Positions 1 to 8,411 of a stretch of DNA of 64,000 nt are shown in pieces. The notes beneath the pieces are model-generated. The model was not told where the DNA came from and did not search any database. It saw only the letters and a list, made by a program, of their open reading frames with translations. Where the stretch lies: NCBI RefSeq assembly GCF_002646595.1, contig NZ_PDUD01000005.1, positions 1 through 64,000 on the forward strand. The letters run 5' to 3'. The translations under genes and the position numbers were made by a program. Numbering within the stretch: position 1 is the first letter of the stretch; each line of letters begins with the position of its first letter. The DNA comes from Flavilitoribacter nigricans DSM 23189 = NBRC 102662. Lineage in GTDB: Bacteria; Bacteroidota; Bacteroidia; Chitinophagales; Saprospiraceae.

Positions 1-52
1 TAACAATTTCCAAGCGCTCGGCCTTAGTAAAGCGTTTTCGTAATTTTGCCAT
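1..52 (-). CDS. Partial transposase-like N-terminus (runs off left edge)
   Basis: On the minus strand an ATG at 52 opens MAKLRKRFTKAERLEIV and is still open at the window edge. A short basic start followed by a phenylalanine and a K/R-L-x-I-V helix is how many IS3-type OrfA helix-turn-helix proteins begin, so a transposase first ORF is the best guess. Only 17 codons are visible and no terminal inverted repeat was identified, so other small HTH proteins remain possible. Confidence 0.35.
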   Translation of the reverse strand, partial: MAKLRKRFTKAERLEIV

Positions 53-118
53 AATTCGATTTGTTGTTTAAAGATAGCAACTAACCGAATTCAACTGTCT
101 ATTATGATGAGGAATTCC

Positions 119-199
119 AACGTTTGAATGTGGAAACGTTTGAACGTGTGAATGTGGAAACGTTGAATGTGGGAATGTTTGAATGTGGGAATGTGTTAA
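119..199. repeat. Octamer tandem repeat island (GTTTGAAT/GTGGAAAC type)
   Basis: About ten imperfect 8-bp units run head to tail, alternating GTTTGAAT-like and GTGGGAAT/GTGGAAAC-like octamers, just upstream of the gene at 224. The 8-bp period is the same as in the GATGGTTT islands elsewhere in the window, although the unit sequence differs. Confidence 0.7.
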
Positions 200-223
200 C
201 ATAATAGAACAAATTTCCAAAGC

Positions 224-607
224 ATGAATAGGGATACCCTGTTAGCCATGACTCCGCGGGCAAAATGGGTGGACCGTGATCCACCGGCCATTGAGGAGCT
301 GACTAAAGCCCTGCTTATCGTATACGCTAACTGGAGTGCCCATTCCGTAGTCATTGCCGACAAAATACTCGAAGCGCTGGTGCATGGCCGGACGTCACTT
401 CCCGACATTTTCATTCTGGATATTGACGAGATCAGTCCGGAATATATCAGACAGCTATTGGGCGGAGCGCCAGCCCATGGATTCGCAGAATCGGTATGGG
501 TAGAAAAGGGGCAGATGATACAAAGGTATACCCAAAAAGAAGAGTTGCCCGCCTTTATAGAATTCGTCAAAGTAGAAGAACTGGCCGATGATGGTGATGG
601 AACGTAG
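224..607 (+). CDS. Thioredoxin-fold protein without CxxC
   Basis: This 127-residue cytoplasmic protein shows a thioredoxin-like order. Strand plus WxxxxxV helix (LLIVYANWSAHSVVIADKIL, about residues 28-47) is followed by a second strand ending in a D-x-D (PDIFILDID). A later G-x-A-x-G-F-A-E-S turn then leads into VWVEKGQMIQRY, matching the P-T-x-x-x-F-K-x-G region of thioredoxins. The W-C-G-P-C active site reads W-S-A-H-S, so no redox cysteine pair is present. The likely role is a binding or chaperone-like thioredoxin relative. The start at 224 is used; an ATG at 248 is an alternative. It lies 176 bp before the EAD11 operon and may or may not belong to it. Confidence 0.55.
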   Translation: MNRDTLLAMTPRAKWVDRDPPAIEELTKALLIVYANWSAHSVVIADKILEALVHGRTSLPDIFILDIDEISPEYIRQLLGGAPAHGFAESVWVEKGQMIQRYTQKEELPAFIEFVKVEELADDGDGT

Positions 608-783
608 CCCGATTTATGGTAGCTGATACCGGTAGTATATTTTTGAAATTACAACTGGCGGCGGCAACTGCTTAGCAGGCACTTGAATAAATTAACAATT
701 TCCGATATCTTTATTTGATAACGAGCAGATCGCTATTGATCCCAGTAGGCTCCGGAGAGCGCCATCACAATATCCCTTAGTAC

Positions 784-1245
784 ATGAACAGCTACCTAAA
801 AAGTATTAGAAATCACATCAATCAGGACCAGTTAGCCATCGCACTACAAAAGCTGGGCGACCTATTAGAAAACAGTCCGCTGTTGAATGAAGCGATCCTG
901 CAAACTGCCCGCTTCAATGACCTGCGACGGGAGATCCGTCTCGGTACCATAACCAAAGCAGAAGAAAAAGCAAGCAAAGAAAAAATACAAGCCGGAGTCC
1001 TGGACCTGCTCTGTGAGATCGATGAACTGGAAGAACAACCGGAAATCCAGCAGGAAATGGAGCGTGCCATCGCCATCATCAACAGTAAGCAGGTGATCAC
1101 CGGCAATTATAGCGGGAATCAGACCCAGATTGGAGATCAATTTAAAAACCGGATAAAAGGAAACAACAACACCATCATTCAAGGCATCCGAAGCGAAGGA
1201 GACACCAACATCACCATCGGAAAAAGCGACCAGGATGGAGCATAG
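784..1245 (+). CDS. EAD11-type effector-associated domain protein with glycine-asparagine hairpin tail
   Basis: This 153-residue protein opens with an all-helical domain (about 1-80). Its pattern, L-x-N-x-x-x-L-x-N-E-x-I followed by R-x-x-x-L-x-R-x-x-R-x-G-x-I and ending V-L-D-L-L, matches effector-associated domain 11. EADs are small adaptor modules described in bacterial NTP-dependent conflict systems, thought to bind like with like. Residues 105-150 form a Gly/Asn/Thr-rich series (NYSGNQTQIGDQF, GNNNTIIQG, GDTNITIG) typical of short beta-hairpin tails in such proteins. Its last codons overlap the next gene by 11 bp, so the two are translationally coupled. It is the first gene of a four-gene operon. 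No catalytic domain is present. The family call is from the pattern and is fairly secure. Confidence 0.7.
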   Translation: MNSYLKSIRNHINQDQLAIALQKLGDLLENSPLLNEAILQTARFNDLRREIRLGTITKAEEKASKEKIQAGVLDLLCEIDELEEQPEIQQEMERAIAIINSKQVITGNYSGNQTQIGDQFKNRIKGNNNTIIQGIRSEGDTNITIGKSDQDGA

Positions 1246-1756
1246 GTTTCAGCACATCCACTCCGGTGGAGACACCCATATCGGCATCCTGTTCTACATT
1301 AGAAATCATGTTTCCATTGAGCACGAGATCAGCAACATTGTCTCCGGATTGAATACCGATATCCGCATCCATGAATACTTTCAGCGTTCTCCGGACTACC
1401 AAAAACTGCTGGACCGGATAGCAGCGCAACGCGCCAGGGTACAGGCCCTGGCCGAGGACGGAGGCAATACCCATTTATTTGAAGCCAAAAAATTAGCAGA
1501 ACTGGAGAAAGCAGCGGTAGCATTCAAAACCGGTGCCCTGCGTCTGGCGGAGACCTTTCTCAAGATAGACGTCCGAACCGAACGCTTACAAAAAGCCCGC
1601 GACCTGTTTGAACAAGGCCTGATCTCCGAAGCCGACAAAGTATTGGTAGAATCCGAACTGCTGCACGATCAGGACGCCCTGATCGCCAAAATGGAATATC
1701 TGGAAAAACGCAAAGTCCAGATCCTGGACACCATTATAGCATTGAATAAAAGCTGA
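1235..1756 (+). CDS. GDTHI-hairpin/coiled-coil protein, short paralogue without TPRs
   Basis: This 173-residue protein starts inside the stop region of the EAD11 gene. It has the same N-terminal layout as the two TPR proteins downstream: F-x-x-I-x-S-G-G-D-T-H-I at residues 4-14, then I-V-S-G-L-N-T-D-I at about 36-45, then a long helical segment. Its helix KARDLFEQGLISEADKVLVE aligns with the QAYTQGSLKQVEDIL stretch of the 1762 gene. The protein ends where the paralogues enter their TPRs, so it looks like the stand-alone head module. It has no enzyme motif, signal peptide or membrane segment. It is probably a structural or adaptor component of the operon. Confidence 0.6.
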   Translation: MEHRFQHIHSGGDTHIGILFYIRNHVSIEHEISNIVSGLNTDIRIHEYFQRSPDYQKLLDRIAAQRARVQALAEDGGNTHLFEAKKLAELEKAAVAFKTGALRLAETFLKIDVRTERLQKARDLFEQGLISEADKVLVESELLHDQDALIAKMEYLEKRKVQILDTIIALNKS

Positions 1757-1761
1757 ACCCG

Positions 1762-3858
1762 GTGACCAATTCTACCTTTCTGCAGCATATCTTCTCCGGT
1801 AGAGATACCCATATCTTACTCCACGAAGAGGCACCTATAAGCAGTCAGATCCGGATCCTCATCGACGACATCAGGTCGGGTAAAAACACCCACATTGAGC
1901 TGGATACTTTTTACGACAGCTTCGACCTCTATCAGGACCTGCAGCATAAGAAAAAACGGGTGCAACAAGCCATTGCCCCTTTGGATATGCACGCGCCGGA
2001 CTACATCAGTCTGGCTACCGAGATACAGCAGATCAGTGAGGAGGAAAGCATCATGCGAGCCAACATTCTCGACCTGGCGTTAAGTCTGGATAAAATGCGA
2101 GACAGCGAGAAGATCCAACAGATCAAGCAAGCCTACACCCAGGGCAGTCTGAAGCAGGTAGAAGACATCCTACCCGAGGACTACCTCATTACCCAATTCA
2201 ACCAGTACCTGCACAACCAGCAGCAACTGGAACAGGTATCAGAGCAGCTCGTCGACAATGCCAATGAATTTCTGGTAAAGGCCGAAATCACCAATTTGAA
2301 TTACGAACGCGAGGATCGGTTTGAAAAAGCTATTTTCTATTACGAAAAAGGTCAAATTTCGGTGAAGGTCTCCAAAAAGTTATCCCATATTGCCGCGTAC
2401 CAATACGATTATGCCTTTTTTCTCCAACGACACTTCGTATTCCCCCAGGCCCGCACTTTGTACCTCGAATCCCTGGAGATCAAGCGAACATTAAACCGGG
2501 AAGATCCCGGCGAACATGCCTTTGACCTCAGCATGATCCTCAATAATTTAGGCATTTTGTGCTCCAACACCAACGAATTTGCCGAAGCGGTATCCTTTTT
2601 TGAAGAATCACTATTGATCCGGAGAAAACTGGCAGAGAACGAGCCCGAATACCGGCACGAGGTAGCCGCCACGCTCAACAACCTATCCGTACTACATTCC
2701 GACACCAATGATCACGAAAAGGCGCGGTCGACCATCAAGGAAGCGCTGGAGATCAAGAGAACAGTAGCCGAAGCGCAACCTGCCTTATATTTATCCAGTC
2801 TCGCGATGACCCTCAACAATTACGGCGAGTTATTGCGGGAAAACAGTGACTTCATCCAAGCCCAGATCTACTTCCAGGAAGCCCTGACCATTCAAAGGCA
2901 ACTCGTCACTGACAATCCCGAAGAACTGCTCCCCGAAATAGCCGCAACACTAAACAATTCCGCCCTCTCCTATGCATTACAAAATCGATTTTCGCTCGCG
3001 CAGGCCCAATACGAAGAAGCCATTGCCATCCGAAAAGAATTAGCCCAGAAAAACAAGCAGGCCTATTTACCAGATGCCGCCATGGCGATGAACAATTTAG
3101 GAGAACTATTCAGGACCCAGCACCAATTCGAAGCAGCCGAGTCGCTATACCAGGACGCCTTAGAGGCTCAGCGACAATTAGCCATAGAAAATCCGCAGAC
3201 CTTTCTGATCGACGTAGCCATGACCCTCAATAACCTTGGCGAATTATTCAGGATGCAGGATCAATTCTCCCTCGCCCAACCGCGGTACGAAGAAGCCATT
3301 GAGATCGAGCGAAAATTAGTAGAAATTGCCCCTCCGGCCTATTTGCCTTACCTGGCAGGTACGCTCAACAACCTGGCCATTCTAAAAAAAGACCAGGGCG
3401 AATACCAGGAAGCAGCTCGGTGCTTTAAAGAATCCTTAGCCATCTACCAGCAAAGTGCTGAGGTCAACCCGGAAGTATTTTTACCTGATGTAGCGATGGC
3501 CCTAAACAACCTGGCCGAGCTCCACACGCAACAGGAATCCTTTCATCTGGCAGCCTCCCGGTACGAAGAAGCGCTGGACCTTTATTCTTCCCTCGCTGAG
3601 GAGGACGCCCAGGCCTTCCTTCCCGGAGTGATCATCACGGCATCCAACCTGAGCATATTATACATCAACCACCTGCCGGATCAGAAAGTATCCGTAAAGA
3701 TGGCGAGACTCACCCTGGCCAGTGCCATCCAACTGGAAGAAGTATCCCCTATGGTCAAAAACTGTTTTCACAGCGTCATTAAGATCCTGAAGGCCTGGGG
3801 AGAAGATCCGGCAGCCATGCTGCGGGAACTAACGGACGAACAAAGCCCCGAGTCATGA
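1762..3858 (+). CDS. TPR protein with N-terminal G-[DN]-T-H-I hairpin module (copy 1)
   Basis: This is a 698-residue cytoplasmic protein. The N-terminal module (1-60) carries SGRDTHI and SGKNTHIE motifs. A helical region (60-200) follows, then about nine TPRs of roughly 44 residues (about 210-640) with the recurring T-L-N-N-L-G-E-L and Y-E-E-A-I-x-I-x-R-x-L signature of kinesin-light-chain-like repeats. The C-terminus contains KAWGEDP. The start is a GTG at 1762, supported because MTNSTFLQ then aligns with MKNSTFLQ of the next gene. It lies 5 bp after the previous stop, and its own stop overlaps the next ATG (ATGA). No effector domain is fused. By analogy with TPR proteins of bacterial conflict systems it may be a sensor or scaffold, but its ligand is unknown. 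Confidence 0.75.
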   Translation: MTNSTFLQHIFSGRDTHILLHEEAPISSQIRILIDDIRSGKNTHIELDTFYDSFDLYQDLQHKKKRVQQAIAPLDMHAPDYISLATEIQQISEEESIMRANILDLALSLDKMRDSEKIQQIKQAYTQGSLKQVEDILPEDYLITQFNQYLHNQQQLEQVSEQLVDNANEFLVKAEITNLNYEREDRFEKAIFYYEKGQISVKVSKKLSHIAAYQYDYAFFLQRHFVFPQARTLYLESLEIKRTLNREDPGEHAFDLSMILNNLGILCSNTNEFAEAVSFFEESLLIRRKLAENEPEYRHEVAATLNNLSVLHSDTNDHEKARSTIKEALEIKRTVAEAQPALYLSSLAMTLNNYGELLRENSDFIQAQIYFQEALTIQRQLVTDNPEELLPEIAATLNNSALSYALQNRFSLAQAQYEEAIAIRKELAQKNKQAYLPDAAMAMNNLGELFRTQHQFEAAESLYQDALEAQRQLAIENPQTFLIDVAMTLNNLGELFRMQDQFSLAQPRYEEAIEIERKLVEIAPPAYLPYLAGTLNNLAILKKDQGEYQEAARCFKESLAIYQQSAEVNPEVFLPDVAMALNNLAELHTQQESFHLAASRYEEALDLYSSLAEEDAQAFLPGVIITASNLSILYINHLPDQKVSVKMARLTLASAIQLEEVSPMVKNCFHSVIKILKAWGEDPAAMLRELTDEQSPES

Positions 3859-5939
3859 AGAATTCCACCTTTCTGCAAGATATTTTCTCTCGAGGAAACA
3901 CCCATATCCTCGTCACCGAAGAAGTCCAGCTGGCGGCCCGAATCCGGGTAATGGCAGACGACATCAGGTCGGGCAGGAACACCCACCTTGAGCTGGACGC
4001 CTTTTACGATGGATTCGACATTTATCAGGATCTACAAGACCGGAAACAACAACTTCAACAAGCAATCGCGCCATTAGAGGCAACTGCGGCAAATTATGCG
4101 GTTTTAGCCGGCCAAATCCAGCAGGTTGTCCAGGAAGAAAACAACATGCGAGCCAATATTCTCGATCTGGCGCTGACCCTAGATAAGGTAAGAGGTAGTG
4201 AAAAGATCCGTCAGATCAGGCAGGCCTACTCGGGTGGACAGTTGCGACAAGCCGCCGATATCCTCACGGACGAATACCTAACAGCCCAATTTCGGGAATA
4301 TTTAGAAAATGAACAGCAGCAGCAAAAAGTATCCGAGCAGCTGGTCGACAACGCCAACGAATTTTTGGTAAAAGCCGAAATCACCAACCTAAACTACCAG
4401 CAAACAGACCGCTTTGAGCGAGCCACGTCTTATTTTGAAAAAGGGAAACGCTCGGCAAAAGCATCCAGGAACCAGGGATTTCTAACCCAATATCTGCTCA
4501 AGTTCGGGTACTTTTTGCAAACCCATCACCAAAATGACGCAGCGTATACCGAATACGAGGCCGCCTTATCCTACCTACAACAACTCGAGCAGGTAGACTT
4601 ACCCGACTATTTACACTACCAGGCGCTGCTCAGCAACAATTTAGCATTGCTGCACGCCAACCGGCACGAATTTCAGCAATCGGCACAGCGGTACAAGGAA
4701 GCACTCCGCATCAGAAGAAGTCTGGCCGAAACGGCACCCGATACGTACTTACCCGAAGTAGCGTGGACACTCAATAGTTTTGGAGAACTATACCGGAACT
4801 GGGGTCACTACCCAAAAGCAAAACCCCTATACGAAGAAGCACTGCAGATCCGGCGGGTATTAGCCGGGAAAAGCCCCGACCTCCATCTTCCTGCGGTAGG
4901 AGAAACGCTGAACAACCTGGGCAATATTTACAAGCTACAGCAAGATTTCCCCCGGGCCCAGCAACTCTACGAGGAAGCCCTACAGATCTATACCCAATTA
5001 AACGAGAGTCAACCCGACGACTACCTGGGAGACATCAGCATGGTCCTTAACAATCTGGCACTGATAGCAGCCGGCAAACACGATTTTGACGAGGCCCGGA
5101 CGCTCTACGAAAGAGCCATCGAGATCTACCAGTCGCTAGCCCAAAAAAATCCATACGTATATCTACCGGAGCAGGCCAGAACCCTGAATAACCTGGCCAT
5201 ACTGCACGCCGATAGCGGTGACCACGAATCGGCCAGGGCCGGCTACGAAGCCGCTCTGAAAACCTACCAACAGTTGGCCGAACTGCATCCAAGCACCTAC
5301 ACGCCCTATCTTCCGATCCTCCTGAACAACCTGGCCAATCTGCACGGGCGACAAAATGAGCTCCCGGAGGCGCGCGGCCTACTCGAAAAAGCAATAGCCG
5401 TTTACGAACAATTGATGCGCCGGGATGATCACGCCTATCAACCCTATCTGGCGGCAACCCTTACCAATTTAGCAAACATTCAATACGAAGATGACCAGAT
5501 GGAAGCAGCCCTGGCCGGCTACGAAAGAGCGTTAAAAATATACCGGGCTTTAGCCGAGGCTAACCCACAGGTTTACGAGGCCCATATCGGCCTACTGCTA
5601 AACAACCTCGGGAATACCATTTCGGAAAAAGGAGACCTGGAAAAAGCGGAGCAATATTACACCGAGTCATTAAAAGTCTACCAGGAACTAGCCGATCTCC
5701 ATCCCCAACAATACCTGCCAGACGTAGCGATGGCGGCCGTCAACCTAAGCATATTCTATCAGGAAAGTCTGCTCAAACGGGAAGTCTCTTTACATTTCGC
5801 AACCAAAACCCTCCGCATATTAGCCGCCTTCGCTGCGGGGTCGGACGCTTTTGATCAGCTCAGGCAGTCTGCCCTGGAAGTGATCGAAGCGTGGGGCGAG
5901 GATCCGGAAACTCTGCTGCAGGAATGGGATAAACGATAG
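3855..5939 (+). CDS. TPR protein with N-terminal G-[DN]-T-H-I hairpin module (copy 2)
   Basis: This 694-residue tandem paralogue of the preceding gene has the same order: RGNTHI and SGRNTH motifs in residues 1-55, the conserved helical stretch SEQLVDNANEFLVKAEITNL, nine TPRs (about 215-640), and a C-terminal EAWGEDP. The head and helical segments are strongly conserved between copies, while the first TPRs have diverged more, as expected if the head binds a common partner and the repeats read different ligands. The four-base overlap ATGA with the previous stop indicates coupled translation. It is the last gene of the operon; no clear terminator follows. Confidence 0.75.
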   Translation: MKNSTFLQDIFSRGNTHILVTEEVQLAARIRVMADDIRSGRNTHLELDAFYDGFDIYQDLQDRKQQLQQAIAPLEATAANYAVLAGQIQQVVQEENNMRANILDLALTLDKVRGSEKIRQIRQAYSGGQLRQAADILTDEYLTAQFREYLENEQQQQKVSEQLVDNANEFLVKAEITNLNYQQTDRFERATSYFEKGKRSAKASRNQGFLTQYLLKFGYFLQTHHQNDAAYTEYEAALSYLQQLEQVDLPDYLHYQALLSNNLALLHANRHEFQQSAQRYKEALRIRRSLAETAPDTYLPEVAWTLNSFGELYRNWGHYPKAKPLYEEALQIRRVLAGKSPDLHLPAVGETLNNLGNIYKLQQDFPRAQQLYEEALQIYTQLNESQPDDYLGDISMVLNNLALIAAGKHDFDEARTLYERAIEIYQSLAQKNPYVYLPEQARTLNNLAILHADSGDHESARAGYEAALKTYQQLAELHPSTYTPYLPILLNNLANLHGRQNELPEARGLLEKAIAVYEQLMRRDDHAYQPYLAATLTNLANIQYEDDQMEAALAGYERALKIYRALAEANPQVYEAHIGLLLNNLGNTISEKGDLEKAEQYYTESLKVYQELADLHPQQYLPDVAMAAVNLSIFYQESLLKREVSLHFATKTLRILAAFAAGSDAFDQLRQSALEVIEAWGEDPETLLQEWDKR

Positions 5940-6110
5940 CCTTCGATAGTAGAGCGGATTCGGTCACTACCCGGCGGCAGCAGAATCGAAAGTACGATTA
6001 CACTAAAAATTGTCCAGCCTGAAGTACGCGCGCAGCATTACCCGAATCCACAATGAATAAAGTCGGAAGAGTTGGCTCCCCTGAAAACATGACGATGACC
6101 GTAGCCTTCA

Positions 6111-6323
6111 TCATTCCGAAAGAACGGAGTCCGGCTTTTTCATTTCCTCGATCAAAATTTCCAGAAAATAGTCCACTTGTTCTTTCTGAACGGAAGGAAA
6201 GTCCTGCAGGAATTCGGTGACGGTGTACCCTTGCTGCAAATGGATTAAGAAGCAGGCCAGGGGTACCTGAGTACCGGGGAAACAGAGGTATTTGGAAGTT
6301 TTTTCAATTGTTGATTGAGACAT
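6111..6323 (-). CDS. DUF433 family small protein
   Basis: This 70-residue protein contains the DUF433 pattern: F-P-G-T-x-V-P (in place of the usual I-x-G-T-R-I), then L-x-x-G-Y-T-V-x-E-F-L-x-D-F-P-S-V and Q-V-x-Y-F-L-E-I. DUF433 is a small helical DNA-binding-like fold, often found as the antitoxin of VapC45-type or other toxin pairs. No PIN or other toxin gene lies next to it; its neighbours are a lipoprotein and a redoxin. It may therefore be a solitary regulator or the remnant of a toxin-antitoxin pair. Confidence 0.6.
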   Translation of the reverse strand: MSQSTIEKTSKYLCFPGTQVPLACFLIHLQQGYTVTEFLQDFPSVQKEQVDYFLEILIEEMKKPDSVLSE

Positions 6324-6355
6324 GGGTCCTGGATTTAGAAATGAAAAAAGAGAGC

Positions 6356-7210
6356 CTACCGGAGCAGCGCTATTCTAAAATTAAAAGCCTCTTCTTGGAT
6401 TGAGCACTTCAGGAACGGCGGATCGACCTTTGCTTCCAGCATAGTATAGCCGGTAGCGGGAATGAGTTGCAGATCCCAGTTTTGGAGATCCTCACAATCC
6501 TCCTTGTCGCTCCAAAGGGCGAAGTCTTCGGTCAGAAGGTGGTAGATGCTGCGGATCCTTACTGATGAGCTGGCGCTGTCAATCAGCATAGAGAAGCTGA
6601 GGCTGCCCGGAGCAGGGAGATCTGGCAAATTTTGGAAATTTACCAGATCCAGGGTGGAATCGTAAGTGCCTTCCAGAAGCGTGAATTGAGGAGCCCCTCC
6701 CCCACCCCGGACGAGCTGGAAGGAGAATCGATGCTGCTGCTGACGAACTGGCGTTGTCAGCATGGTATCTGGGAAAAAGACTTGCAGATGTTGGTGACCG
6801 GGAGACGCAAAAGTGTAGATCTTGCGTTCGGAGACCAAAAAGCTATCCAGTTTGAAGCCCTCTGGGAGGAATTGATAGTTAGCTAGCAACCGGTGCTGGT
6901 TGAGGGAAAACCGGAGGCCACGATGGTCCGGTCCGAGGAAGTTGGGAAAGCGGAAGATTTCGACGCTGAAGGGCGATGCGGCCTCGCGGCAGGATTGTGG
7001 TTCAACCGTATCGTCCGGGACGAGTTCGCCGGTGGCTGTGATGCGGGCGTTGATGAAGAGTCGGCAGTCTTCCGGTTGGTAGTAGCCGGTGAAGGTGAGG
7101 GTGTCGGTGGTGTCGGCTTTATTGGGGGGTTCGGGGGGTAGGGTGGTGATATCGGGTTTGGTGCACGCGATGGTTGAGGAGAGGATGATGATGAGGTGGG
7201 ATGGTTTCAT
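6356..7210 (-). CDS. Uncharacterised exported lipoprotein
   Basis: This 284-residue protein begins MKPSHLIIILSSTIACTKPD, a lipoprotein signal with the cysteine of the lipobox at residue 16. The ATG at 7210 is chosen over a longer frame opening at 7399, because the extra 63 codons only translate the octamer repeat island (PSNHQPST-like) and would bury the signal peptide. The mature part is beta-rich with no recognised domain. Its layout (short signal, Pro-rich linker, Cys-containing beta domain) recalls the lipoprotein at 27925-28812, although no clear homology could be established by eye. It may follow the redoxin gene upstream (start 8034) in one transcript. Confidence 0.6.
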   Translation of the reverse strand: MKPSHLIIILSSTIACTKPDITTLPPEPPNKADTTDTLTFTGYYQPEDCRLFINARITATGELVPDDTVEPQSCREAASPFSVEIFRFPNFLGPDHRGLRFSLNQHRLLANYQFLPEGFKLDSFLVSERKIYTFASPGHQHLQVFFPDTMLTTPVRQQQHRFSFQLVRGGGGAPQFTLLEGTYDSTLDLVNFQNLPDLPAPGSLSFSMLIDSASSSVRIRSIYHLLTEDFALWSDKEDCEDLQNWDLQLIPATGYTMLEAKVDPPFLKCSIQEEAFNFRIALLR

Positions 7211-7321
7211 GGTTGTTGTGGTTGAGGGTTTGATGGTTGAGGGTTGATGGTTTGATGGCTGGATGGTTATTATGGTTTGATGGCTGGATGGTTTGAGGGT
7301 TGGGTGGTTGTTATGGTTGGG
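7198..7321. repeat. Octamer tandem repeat island B (GATGGTTT/GATGGCTG)
   Basis: Head-to-tail imperfect octamers of the type GATGGTTT, GATGGCTG and GATGGTTG, with some TATGGTTG/GAGGGTTG variants. They lie between the redoxin and lipoprotein genes and overlap the first codons of the latter. Confidence 0.75.
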
Positions 7322-7398
7322 GATACGGATCTGAGAGGGCTGGCGATTTAGCATCTGGTACGTAGAGCACAGTCTCTGATCCGTATACCCAATGATCA

Positions 7399-8034
7399 TT
7401 ATTCCACCAGGAGATCATCGATCTGTTCGCGGAGGGCGGGTAGATCAAGGGTGTCTTTGCCGAACATGAGGTCCGAGAAGCTCGCGGTGGTGTAGCGGAT
7501 GATGCCGTTGCGATCGACGAGAATATTCTGGGGGATCATGCTGATCTGGCAGATCAGGGAATAAGCTGCCGGGAAATGCCGGAAATGGAGCGGGAAACGC
7601 TGTAGATAAGGCGTAAGGTACTCCGGTTGAACGGTGGTGAGCGACAAGAACAGTACATCCTGATCCTGGTAAAAGTCCTGCAACTGATCGAGTTGGGTAT
7701 GTAGCTCGGGAGCCGTTTCGTAATCCGGATGCCAGATATGGAGCAATACCACTTTGCCGAAGAGATCTTCATTGGTAAGGATCTGGCCCTCCAGGTCCGA
7801 GAGAGAGAAATCCGGCAAAGGCTGGTGCAGGATCGAGTGCGGCGAGGCACCGATAGCCGTAAACAGGCCTTCTGCCAGTTGGTTCATCTCCTGCTGGAAA
7901 GACGGATCCAACCGGAGAGAATCGAGGAAAGCGAGCAAGTCGGACTGCGGCTTAGCGGGTTCTGGTTGCGGGGATTGGCAGTAAGCCACAAAAGAGGTGG
8001 CCAGGACAAAAGCTAAAGCTAGTGCGAATTTCAT
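7399..8034 (-). CDS. Exported redoxin (TlpA/AhpC-TSA-like) without CxxC
   Basis: This 211-residue protein has a signal peptide (MKFALALAFVLATSFVAYCQ, cleaved near residue 20). A thioredoxin-like domain follows from about residue 70: LPDFSLSDLEGQILTNEDLFGK, then VVLLHIWHPDYETAPELHTQLDQL and MIPQNILVDRNGIIR. This is the order of TlpA/ResA or AhpC-TSA proteins. The cysteine pair expected after the W (W-C-x-x-C) is replaced by W-H-P-D-Y-E, so thiol-disulfide chemistry at that site is lost. A periplasmic or surface location is inferred. Its own start ATG at 8034 follows an AT-rich leader; the lipoprotein gene lies downstream across the repeat island. Confidence 0.7.
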   Translation of the reverse strand: MKFALALAFVLATSFVAYCQSPQPEPAKPQSDLLAFLDSLRLDPSFQQEMNQLAEGLFTAIGASPHSILHQPLPDFSLSDLEGQILTNEDLFGKVVLLHIWHPDYETAPELHTQLDQLQDFYQDQDVLFLSLTTVQPEYLTPYLQRFPLHFRHFPAAYSLICQISMIPQNILVDRNGIIRYTTASFSDLMFGKDTLDLPALREQIDDLLVE

Positions 8035-8246
8035 GTTGGTTACCTTTTTTACTGACGCGAAGGCGCGTGTTCAGGTGTTGAAGTATTGGTGTGCTACTGG
8101 ACCAGCCGAATGGCTTACCATTAGTACTTGAATATTCGACAAGATCTATTGCACACCTTGACTCCGTATGGACTGATCAGCGTCTTCAAATTGCTTCGGT
8201 CAGCATTCGTTAAGAAATTCGGTAGCTGGAAGGATTGGGTACGCAC

Positions 8247-8283
8247 AAAAAAAGGGCGGCTGTAAATCGCTTACAGCTACCCT
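8247..8283 (-). terminator. Rho-independent terminator-like hairpin, minus strand
   Basis: On the minus strand a 13-bp stem with one mismatch (AGGGTAGCTGTAA pairing TTACAGCCGCCCT, loop GCGAT) is followed by seven T. No intact minus-strand gene lies upstream of it, so it looks orphaned. Confidence 0.65.
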
Positions 8284-8411
8284 GTTGAGTTGATGGCAAA
8301 TTGTAGCAATAAAAATAATCAGGCATATCTTTCGGACAAACATCATCTTCTATTCGACGAAAAGTTATTGATAGGCCTATTGTAAATGAATCCCTTCAAA
8401 TTAGCTGCTAA

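Noticed and set aside
7211-7399. 63-codon N-terminal extension of the lipoprotein at 6356-7210
   Set aside because: It is only the translation of the octamer island and would place the lipoprotein signal peptide inside the chain.
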